Source: Marinomonas sp. IMCC 4694
Lineage (GTDB): Bacteria; Pseudomonadota; Gammaproteobacteria; Pseudomonadales; Marinomonadaceae
Reading direction: 5' to 3'
DNA length: 64,000 nucleotides
Assembly (NCBI RefSeq): GCF_008122525.1
Contig: NZ_VSRV01000001.1
Coordinates: forward strand, 3,410,001 to 3,474,000
Made by a program: the position numbers and the translations under genes
In this document: piece after piece, positions 7,639 through 14,270 of the stretch
How the letters are laid out: the number at the start of each line of letters is the position of its first letter
How positions within the stretch are numbered: the stretch's first letter is position 1
Notes under the pieces: generated by a model
Seen by the model: only the letters and a program-made list of their open reading frames with translations
Database searches by the model: none
What the model was told of the DNA's origin: nothing

Positions 7639-8643
7639 CTATGTCTTTATGGTGAATTGAAAAGTGTGTTTTAACAAAGGCTGAACTTGCACTATTCTGG
7701 CGACCGGCTCAGCGTTTAAATATCGCCTTGGACCTATGATGACAAACCCCCAAAACTGTAAAAATCGCTCAATAAATCGAGATCCAATGAGCACACTTAA
7801 TTTTCTTTCTGCCGAGAAATAATCATCCGGAGGCAAGGACTGTAGTAAATCCGGGAAAGCCGTCATCACCTCTTCAACCAGCTGATCCACACTGTTGTGG
7901 CTTTGAATGCGCCATAACATAAACAGCCAAAAGGTTCGCAAGTCGACTTCGTATTCAAAGCCGTCCAAATACCCCCAGTTATAGTTGCTGATGGCGGCTT
8001 CTAACATAGGTTTAAAAAATACTTGTATACCTAACGCCTGATACTGCTTTTGCGCTGATTTTTTAACATGGTAGCGACCACTGCGCCGATAAATAATGCC
8101 ACTAATTTCGGCTAACACTCTGGTGTAGTGCAAGGCATTGAATTTGTCTTCGTTACTGCCTGCAAACTCGTTGATGCTAATGTTTTGCGAAAACTGAGCA
8201 ACGGCAAACTCAGGCAATAACTCACTAGCCTGTTTGACTAATTTAGTCGGTAAGTTGCCTTTACTTGTCGCTTTGAAGGAGCCCTCTTGCGCCATAGCTT
8301 CGTCAAGAATGAGGGCTAAATAGCGCATCACCGGGCTGGAAGAAAGATCGTCTGGTGTGCGGATTGTCACCCACTGTAATTCATCAAAAGGCGCATAAAG
8401 CCAATTGGCCATTTGCGTTGGTGTTACACCACAAAAATCGGGATGAGGCTGATTATTCCGATCCTGCACTTTGTGCTGCAAAGCAGTATTGAGTTCATCA
8501 AGGCTCAAATTTGGGTTCATTGTCAGCATAGCGTCAACATCATCAAAAACTTGAGCATGTTGCTTGGAAACGCGGCTCATACAACAACGTTTAAATTTTT
8601 TACCACTGCCACAATGGCAAGGATCGTTACGACCGAGCTTCAT
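7639..8643 (-). CDS. SEC-C motif protein, copy 2 (motif intact)
   Basis: 334 residues, identical to copy 1 except residue 9, which is the expected cysteine in GRNDPCHCGSGKKFKRCC. The motif has all four cysteine ligands (C9, C11, C20, C21). The remaining 300 residues have no recognised catalytic motif. SEC-C modules bind zinc and often mediate protein contacts, as at the end of SecA. This copy is likely the functional one. It lies 18 bases downstream of a frameshifted small HTH-like gene, which in the ancestral unit probably formed an operon with it. Confidence 0.78.
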   Translation of the reverse strand: MKLGRNDPCHCGSGKKFKRCCMSRVSKQHAQVFDDVDAMLTMNPNLSLDELNTALQHKVQDRNNQPHPDFCGVTPTQMANWLYAPFDELQWVTIRTPDDLSSSPVMRYLALILDEAMAQEGSFKATSKGNLPTKLVKQASELLPEFAVAQFSQNISINEFAGSNEDKFNALHYTRVLAEISGIIYRRSGRYHVKKSAQKQYQALGIQVFFKPMLEAAISNYNWGYLDGFEYEVDLRTFWLFMLWRIQSHNSVDQLVEEVMTAFPDLLQSLPPDDYFSAERKLSVLIGSRFIERFLQFWGFVIIGPRRYLNAEPVARIVQVQPLLKHTFQFTIKT

Positions 8644-8661
8644 TACTGTCCCTTTTTGTTG

Positions 8662-8985
8662 TTATAGAAAAAGCACTGCATTTTCCAGTTTGCGCTGTTC
8701 CAGTATTTTAGTAATCGCAGACACTGTCGTTTTGCTGATCCCTTGTTGCTGATTCCTTGTTGCTGATTCCTTGTTGCTGTGCAAGATAAGTAAATTGGCT
8801 AAGTGCTTCTGCGACTTCTTCAATGACGTGCCTTGCATCATGCCAACCCCCATAGCCAGCACTGGTCGCTAGCTTTTGCATTACTTTAATCGGTGGCATT
8901 TGCCATAACCTCCGAACGCAGTGGCGTATTCGTTGAATAGATGTGGGCTGTAGGTAACAGCGTAAAAACGGCCCTGTTTTTCCAT
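8662..8985 (-). pseudogene. Small HTH-like gene, frameshifted (copy 3 of 3)
   Basis: This copy has start and stop: ATG at 8985 (MEKQGRFYAV), stop at 8662. Restoring two lesions would give about 105 residues ending GISKTTVSAITKILEQRKLENAVLFL. Lesion one is a single-base loss near 8900 compared with the copy at 5867. Lesion two is a 14-bp unit, CCTTGTTGCTGATT, present 2.8 times at 8741-8779, which adds 28 bases. The C-terminal part reads as a helix-turn-helix. Function unknown; it may have regulated the SEC-C gene that follows. Confidence 0.55.
8741..8779. repeat. 14-bp tandem repeat (2.8 units) inside the small HTH-like gene
   Basis: CCTTGTTGCTGATT at 8741-8754 and 8755-8768, with a partial third unit to 8779. 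The homologous gene at 5867 has a single equivalent, so two units were added. Because 28 is not a multiple of three, unit number changes the reading frame. Confidence 0.8.
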
Positions 8986-9060
8986 TGCTCACCACTAAGG
9001 TTTCGTAAAAGCCATAGGTAAGTGGTAGGCAGTTTGGTGGACAAGCAGATCCAAAACATG
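8963..9060. repeat. Dispersed repeat at the right edge of the island
   Basis: Matches 4281-4366 plus 4433-4455. It contains two inverted repeats, AAAAAC-GTTTTT and ACCACT-AGTGGT, and covers the promoter and start of the small HTH-like gene. It stops 5 bases before the stop codon of the sodium-channel gene, which marks the island boundary. Confidence 0.6.
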
Positions 9061-9065
9061 AGTCG

Positions 9066-9899
9066 TTATTCCCTTGGGTTGTTCATATCTCGGCGCAGGG
9101 CCTGTAATTCTTGTTGGAGTTGCTGCATTTGCTCTAGTAACTGCTGCTGAGTGGCTTTTTCCGCGTTCAGTTCATCTTTGATGTCATCGTCGTGTATGGT
9201 TTGCACAGCGTTGACGATGACAGCAATAAACAGGTTGAGCATGGTAAAAGTCGCAATGAGAATAAAGGGGACAAAAAACGCCCAGGCATAAGGGTATGCT
9301 TCCATCACGGGGCGCGCGATGCCCATCGACCAGCTGTCTAGGGTCATCACTTGAAACAGCGTATACAAAGACGCGCCAAGGCTACCAAACCAGTCTGGAA
9401 AGGCTTCTCCAAACAGCTTGGTGACCATCACGGCCGCCACGTAATACACCAGCCCCAACACCATGGCGATGGATAACATGCCATTCAGGGATTTGATTAG
9501 CGCTCCGACAATTTTCCGCATCGATGGCACGAAGGTCAGTACACGCAACACACGCAAGACCCTGAGCGCACGCAACACGGCAAACGGCCCGCTAGCAGGG
9601 ACCAAGGCAATCCCCACGACAATGAAGTCGAACACACTCCAACCGTCTTTAAAAAAAGCCAAACGATGCACAAACAAGCGAATGCTAAGCTCAACCACAA
9701 ACACCACCAATATGGCCTTGTCCAAAGCGATTAAAAATGGACCCACGTTTGTCATCACCACAGGCGACGTTTCTAATCCGAGTATCACCGCATTGATCAA
9801 AATTAATGCCAGCAAAACACCTTGTATCGTCGTATTTTCAATAAACGTTTTAAAACGCTGACGCATAGAATTCGTTACCACAACCGACGATTCGGACAT
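9066..9899 (-). CDS. Voltage-gated sodium channel, NaChBac family
   Basis: 277-residue single-domain channel subunit that assembles as a tetramer. Transmembrane segments S1-S6 are visible. S4 carries the gating charges as RALRVLRVLRVLTF (110-123). The pore filter is TLDSWSMG (186-193), followed by S6 (about 205-235). The last 40 residues (AEKATQQQLLEQMQQLQQEL) form a coiled coil, as in other bacterial channels that tetramerise through their tail. Known members have glutamate at the field site (TLESW); here it is Asp188, codon 9336-9338. A GAGGTGAT ribosome site lies 6 bases before the ATG. Confidence 0.93.
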   Translation of the reverse strand: MSESSVVVTNSMRQRFKTFIENTTIQGVLLALILINAVILGLETSPVVMTNVGPFLIALDKAILVVFVVELSIRLFVHRLAFFKDGWSVFDFIVVGIALVPASGPFAVLRALRVLRVLRVLTFVPSMRKIVGALIKSLNGMLSIAMVLGLVYYVAAVMVTKLFGEAFPDWFGSLGASLYTLFQVMTLDSWSMGIARPVMEAYPYAWAFFVPFILIATFTMLNLFIAVIVNAVQTIHDDDIKDELNAEKATQQQLLEQMQQLQQELQALRRDMNNPRE

Positions 9900-10161
9900 G
9901 TATCACCTCGACGCTAAATCACCCCGAACTTGGGCTAAATTAACACTATTTTATGGCAGAGCTGAAGAAGATCAATCCGTTTTAATGCAAACACAATGAC
10001 ACATGAGGGCCATCCGTTGGTCCATGTCGTCGCTCAGTACGACATTGCTCTGACATAAGTCGCGCAGAAAGCTCAAATAGCGATAAGAATCACAGACTAG
10101 AAATCGCGTATCAATGGCCTGTTTATGCCTTGCGCCTAGTTCTGTGTTCTCCGACTTTTGG
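9900..10161. other. Intergenic region with a possible decayed frame
   Basis: On the minus strand an open stretch ending at 9972 encodes TRFLVCDSYRYLSFLRDLC and reads like protein, but has no start or ribosome site and overlaps the LysE relic on the other strand. I cannot name a family. The sodium-channel promoter must also lie here. Probably the remains of deleted genes. Confidence 0.3.
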
Positions 10162-10356
10162 GGTTGTCTGATCTCGATATTAAGCCCGAAAATCGCTCTA
10201 TCCTTTGCCGCTTTGTTTGGCCTTTTTGTTGCTGAAGTCCATCAGGTAAATAGAAAAATGCTCATGACAGCAATGCCATGCGGATTGATCGCTTATCTGG
10301 CTGGGTATTCATTTTTTGGCGTTGCATATTCTCACAACGATCTAAGCAAACCATGA
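10162..10356 (+). pseudogene. LysE/RhtB exporter fragment
   Basis: The frame encodes CLISILSPKIALSFAALFGLFVAEVH and then decays, matching the middle of the intact LysE-family protein at 30651-31268 (FLISILSPKIALFFAALFSPFV). Only about 65 residues remain, with neither a natural N-terminus nor the final helices, so this is a relic. Confidence 0.75.
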
Positions 10357-10368
10357 GGCGGCGCTTTG

Positions 10369-11190
10369 TCACTCCTTGCCCCATCGCTCTATTCGATATT
10401 GCCTTGGGGATTTTCCCAGCGCTTTTTTAAAGAAGGTAATAAACGCGCTGACCGAGTCGTAACCAAGCTCTTCAGAAAGGGTTTGGATGGGCATATTAAT
10501 GGCGAGTTTTTGTAACGCCAAGACGATATGAAGTTGGCGACGCCATTGCCCGAAGGTGAGCTGCACATGGCGCTTTATCATGCGCGCTAACGTACGCTCA
10601 CTCATCGCAAAGTCGCTGGCCCATTCACCTAACGTGCGTTTTTCATGAGGTCTGGCGATGAGTTCGAGAGCAAGTCGGTTGAGCGTTGGTTCATCGGGAA
10701 TGGGGAAGTTAAACTCTTCTCGCTCCAGCGTAACCAGCTGATCGATCAGTACTTCAACGAGCCGGTCGGTGGTGGGATCACTCTCTTCGTAACGCTGCTG
10801 ACCATGCAAATGCAAAATCAGCTCACGAATAAAAGGCGTAATTGTCAAGGTGCAAGCCACCTCTGGCAAAGGCAAGTCTGTAGCATCAATAAACAACATA
10901 CACACATCAGCCTTGGGCGATATCTGGTTACTGTGTCTGACATCGCTGGGAATCCAGACCGCACAACGGGGCGGCACCAGCCACATTTTGTCGTCAATGT
11001 AACTGGTGACAACACCCGTCAACGGCAGCACCAGTTGTGCTTTTTTATGATGATGCCATGGCGTTTCTTCACGCTGAGGCACCGAACGTGACCGTAACAC
11101 CAACACACGATGCGGATAATGATCCGCAAAACAAAGGTCTGACAAACGTTCAAAAATGGTCTTATCTTTATGTCGCAATGGATTGTCCAA
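10369..11190 (-). CDS. AraC-family transcriptional regulator with cupin sensor
   Basis: 273 residues. The N-terminal half is a cupin (WHHHKKAQLVLPLTGVV, residues about 45-60), followed by a linker and two HTH motifs at about 175-270 (LGEWASDFAMSERTLARMI; YDSVSAFITFFKKALGKSPRQYR). The start is uncertain: TTG at 11190 is the only upstream option, with AAGAGG unusually close. The first 11 codons also survive as a relic upstream of the MFS gene at 23577. AraC regulators of this type often sit divergently next to an MFS exporter, which fits that relic. Here it follows the TRAP operon by 52 bases, so it may be cotranscribed with it. Confidence 0.85.
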   Translation of the reverse strand: MDNPLRHKDKTIFERLSDLCFADHYPHRVLVLRSRSVPQREETPWHHHKKAQLVLPLTGVVTSYIDDKMWLVPPRCAVWIPSDVRHSNQISPKADVCMLFIDATDLPLPEVACTLTITPFIRELILHLHGQQRYEESDPTTDRLVEVLIDQLVTLEREEFNFPIPDEPTLNRLALELIARPHEKRTLGEWASDFAMSERTLARMIKRHVQLTFGQWRRQLHIVLALQKLAINMPIQTLSEELGYDSVSAFITFFKKALGKSPRQYRIERWGKE

Positions 11191-11242
11191 GCCTCTTAAT
11201 TAAGCACGTAGCATACCGCCTATTATAATAGAAGCCACCTGA

Positions 11243-12547
11243 TTACAGACCATACCCCAGTAAGCGCGGCAAAAACAAAACAAAGTCTGCATTAAACGTG
11301 ATCAACAAAAGGGCCAAGATTAAGGCAAAAATAAACGGCCACACTTCTTTAATAACCTGGGCGATGGGCTCTTCTGTCACACTCGACACAATAAACAACA
11401 GCAGTCCATAGGGCGGCGTAATCAAACCGATCATGGAATTCACCACCACGATAACGCCAAAGTGCACCAAATCAATCCCCATTGCTTGCACGGAAGGAAT
11501 CAACATCGGCACGATAATCAACAATATGGCGCCCCCTTCCAAAATACAGCCTAAGCCAAGAATCAGAAGATTGACCATAATTAAGAAGCCCGTTTTACTG
11601 AGCGCCATACTGCTCAGTAAATCGGAAATCGTCACCGGTACATTTTCACGGGTGATCACATAATTAAAGGCCATTGACCCAGCAATCAGTATGCCGATAG
11701 ACGCGGCAGAGCGTGAGCCACTGGTGAGCGTAGCCCACAGCTGTCGCACTGACACCGAACGGTATAATACCATCGACACAATCAGAGCATAGGCCGCCGC
11801 AACCGCGGCCGCTTCTGTTGGCGTCATGATACCGCCATAAATGCCACCCAATAAAATGACCGGCAACATAAGAGCCGGGAAAGCCTGCCACGTAATACGT
11901 GGGATATCACTTAATGGCACTACCTCATCGACAGGGAAGCCTCGACGGCGAGCCACCCAAAAATTGATAAAGCCCATCGCAAAAGCCATCAGCAAGCCGG
12001 GGAGCAATCCAGCGGCAAAAAGGTAACCAACGGATTGATCCGACACCAAAGCGTAAATGACCATCGGAATAGAGGGAGGAATAATCGGACCAATGGTCGC
12101 CGTTGCCGCGGTAATCGCTGCCGCGTAAGCTGGCGAATATTGACCATTTTTGGTCATCATGCCAATGATGATTTTCCCCATGCCAACCGCATCTGCGACA
12201 GCAGAGCCAGACATACCAGAGAAAATAAGCGAGCTAACAACATTGACATGCCCTAACCCGCCTCGAAAGCGCCCCACTAACGCTTGGCAAAATCGCAATA
12301 ACTTATCGGCTAAATTGCCGATGTTCATAATATCCGCCGCCAAAATAAACAGAGGAATGGCCAGCAAAGTGTAAGAGTTAAACAAGCCTTGAAGCAAGGT
12401 TTCCGAGGCAATAGAAGGGTCTTGGCCTTTCAGTAATAAATACAAAAAAGACCCAGACAGCATAGACAACCCCACTGAGAGGCCACCAAACACCAGAATA
12501 ACGATGGCCACTAACGACCACGTAAAAGGAGAGAGAAGCTCAAGCAT
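11243..12547 (-). CDS. dctM: TRAP transporter large permease (DctM)
   Basis: About 434 residues with a dozen hydrophobic helices and the DctM hallmarks SAVADAVGMGKI and ATIGPIIPPSIPMVIY. It is the sodium-driven permease that works with DctQ and DctP. I place the start at ATG 12547 (MLELLSPF) because AGGAGG lies 6 bases upstream; the open frame to 12637 runs through dctQ and is not coding. The gene overlaps the end of dctQ by 8 bases. Confidence 0.92.
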   Translation of the reverse strand: MLELLSPFTWSLVAIVILVFGGLSVGLSMLSGSFLYLLLKGQDPSIASETLLQGLFNSYTLLAIPLFILAADIMNIGNLADKLLRFCQALVGRFRGGLGHVNVVSSLIFSGMSGSAVADAVGMGKIIIGMMTKNGQYSPAYAAAITAATATIGPIIPPSIPMVIYALVSDQSVGYLFAAGLLPGLLMAFAMGFINFWVARRRGFPVDEVVPLSDIPRITWQAFPALMLPVILLGGIYGGIMTPTEAAAVAAAYALIVSMVLYRSVSVRQLWATLTSGSRSAASIGILIAGSMAFNYVITRENVPVTISDLLSSMALSKTGFLIMVNLLILGLGCILEGGAILLIIVPMLIPSVQAMGIDLVHFGVIVVVNSMIGLITPPYGLLLFIVSSVTEEPIAQVIKEVWPFIFALILALLLITFNADFVLFLPRLLGYGL

Positions 12548-13061
12548 GTTTCGCCTCCTGCGAATGTGTGATGGCTTTCCAACTGATGGCAAACATTCGA
12601 ATAATGACCGACACATGAAAAGGAATGTACAAGGCAAACACCCAATTAAATGGCAGACGCAGGTAAGCCGTCCGCTCTATCGACATAAAATCGACGTATT
12701 CCCACGCCTTTGGCAGCGTCACAATAAAAATGGCGGCGCAACACAAACTGGTCACCACGTCCATGACTCGGGCGACATTCTTAGGCATCAGGCTGTAAAG
12801 GATATCAAGTCGAATCATGTCGTTATTGTTTGACACAAACGCGAAGGTAAACAACACTCCCCACAACCACGACAGGGTCACCCACTCCACAGTCCAGCCA
12901 ATCGGGAGGTTGAGTAAATAGCGAAAAATCACCTGCAAAATAAAGGCAACGAACATACTGCCTAATAAAAATGCACTGATGTGACCGGACCAAATTTGTG
13001 TCCGCTGAATAAGAGAAGGAATAGTCACATTGTCACCTATAAAGGGAATAGCGAGGTACAT
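12540..13061 (-). CDS. dctQ: TRAP transporter small permease (DctQ)
   Basis: 173 residues with four membrane helices and the DctQ signature (FRYLLNLPIGWTVEWVTLSW). It bridges DctM and the binding protein. The ribosome site GAGG and ATG sit inside a perfect hairpin (13053-13070), so translation may be coupled to dctP. It overlaps dctM by 8 bases. Confidence 0.88.
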   Translation of the reverse strand: MYLAIPFIGDNVTIPSLIQRTQIWSGHISAFLLGSMFVAFILQVIFRYLLNLPIGWTVEWVTLSWLWGVLFTFAFVSNNNDMIRLDILYSLMPKNVARVMDVVTSLCCAAIFIVTLPKAWEYVDFMSIERTAYLRLPFNWVFALYIPFHVSVIIRMFAISWKAITHSQEAKHA

Positions 13062-13070
13062 TCGTACCTC
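13053..13070 (-). promoter_or_regulatory. Hairpin enclosing the dctQ ribosome site and start codon
   Basis: The transcript reads GAGGTAC-GAAT-GTACCTC: a perfect 7-bp stem, with the Shine-Dalgarno in the 5' arm and the ATG across loop and 3' arm. It should block initiation unless opened by ribosomes or a factor. Confidence 0.6.
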
Positions 13071-13135
13071 ATTACAAACCGTTAGCCGTCTAATTATTGA
13101 CCAACCGCGATGATTTTATCGACTAAGCCTTTCGG

Positions 13136-14074
13136 TCAATCAGAGGAGTATCGAGAATCCTGGTAGACTTTCAATACATGCGTTTGGAAGGCGGCATTGT
13201 TAGGGAGGTATACGTCAACGCCTTTGGCAGCCATGTCACTTTCTATGGACGCTTCTAAGTTTAAGGTCAACTTATCTAACGCGACTTCAAATCGATCTGC
13301 GCATTTTTGTACGGCACTTTGTTGGCCTTTGTTCATAGAATCCCATTTTGATTTTGCAATGGTAAATACATTGGCTGCAATTAAGTGCGACGTTTTGCCA
13401 ATGTGATCAATTACCTCATCAAATTTCATGCTGCGAACCGCTGGGAAGCCGTTGTCTTGTCCATCAATAGCGCCGGTCTGTAGCGCTGTATATACTTCGG
13501 TAAAAGGAACAGGAACAGGCGTGGCTCCCATTGCTTCGCCGACAAACTGCCAACCTTCACCTGGTGGCATGCGCAATTTCATGCCTTTTAAATCTGCTGG
13601 CGTCATCACTCGCTTATCGGCTTTGTAACCCAAATGACGGGCGCCAATGTAAGGGAAGGATAAGACTTTCACTTTCGCTCTGGACTCAATCTCGGCCAAC
13701 ATATCATCAAGTACATCGCTGTTGTACACCGCCCGCATATGCGCATAGTCGCGGAATAAAAAAGGGGTTCCTAAAACCGTGGTAGAAGGGATTTGGTTAT
13801 AGAAATCAAATATCGCCAGATTCGCCATGTCTAAATTGCCACGTTGCATTGACGTAAGTTCGGTACCCTGCTTAAACAAGGTCGCACCGTGATAAGACGT
13901 AAAATCGAATTCATTACCCAAACAGCCGCCAAATTCTTGTTTCAACATGACTGAGCGCGGGTCGTTTTCTGCGACAGTATCGGAATAAATTAACTCAACT
14001 TTGGCCGCAGAAGCACTGACTGCCATGGTAGTGATCGCGGTCGCCAGCAGGGCTTTACAGATGTTTTTTTTCAT
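13136..14074 (-). CDS. dctP: TRAP solute-binding protein DctP, C-terminally truncated
   Basis: 312 residues from ATG 14074 (GGAG ribosome site), with a signal peptide (MKKNICKALLATAITTMAVSASA). DctP binds the substrate in the periplasm; GEGWQFVGEAMGATPVPVPF and ALQTGAIDGQDNG are family motifs. The frame ends at a TGA (13136-13138), directly followed in the same frame by PKGLVDKIIAVGQ and a TAA at 13094-13096. In related proteins a tryptophan commonly precedes such a tail, so TGG probably mutated to TGA and removed the last 15 residues. The final helix would be missing unless the TGA-C context is read through. Substrate unknown. Confidence 0.88.
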   Translation of the reverse strand: MKKNICKALLATAITTMAVSASAAKVELIYSDTVAENDPRSVMLKQEFGGCLGNEFDFTSYHGATLFKQGTELTSMQRGNLDMANLAIFDFYNQIPSTTVLGTPFLFRDYAHMRAVYNSDVLDDMLAEIESRAKVKVLSFPYIGARHLGYKADKRVMTPADLKGMKLRMPPGEGWQFVGEAMGATPVPVPFTEVYTALQTGAIDGQDNGFPAVRSMKFDEVIDHIGKTSHLIAANVFTIAKSKWDSMNKGQQSAVQKCADRFEVALDKLTLNLEASIESDMAAKGVDVYLPNNAAFQTHVLKVYQDSRYSSD

Positions 14075-14167
14075 TATTATCTCCGGTTTCTCTGCTATTA
14101 GGGTCATTTTTCACAGCGATGGTATTAACAGTAATCTAATCGCATAACCCTAAAGTGTTCCAAATAG

Positions 14168-14226
14168 TTTAATATGTCAACAGTATTGTTCAAGTTATTT
14201 AATTATGTCATAAATATTGTTCATGT
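14168..14226. promoter_or_regulatory. Tandem 30-bp operator-like repeats in a divergent promoter
   Basis: Two copies of TTTAAT(T)ATGTCA..A..TATTGTTCA.GT occupy 14168-14195 and 14198-14226, with a partial third beginning at 14229. They lie between dctP and the TetR-hydrolase gene and are the likely binding sites of the TetR domain, controlling both directions. Confidence 0.55.
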
Positions 14227-14270
14227 AGTTTAATTCAACTCATACGTTAACTGATTATCACGAGAAGCCA

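Larger units (their letters stand above)
7361..8655. repeat. 1.29-kb direct repeat, copy 2
   Basis: Second copy of the block at 4572-5866. It begins within a TTTGGCCTTTATTTATACAT stretch 89 bases upstream of the Fic start and ends just upstream of the SEC-C ATG. Confidence 0.92.

Noticed and set aside
4281..9060. Integron-like attC sites in the two dispersed repeats
   Set aside because: The shared sequence is explained by the promoter and first codons of the small HTH-like gene; no core-site triplets or integrase are seen.
9463..9861. 132-codon plus-strand frame opposite the sodium channel
   Set aside because: Antisense to a well-conserved protein with no ribosome site or family features.
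12548..12637. Upstream extension of dctM
   Set aside because: Runs through dctQ in another frame; ATG 12547 has AGGAGG at ideal spacing.
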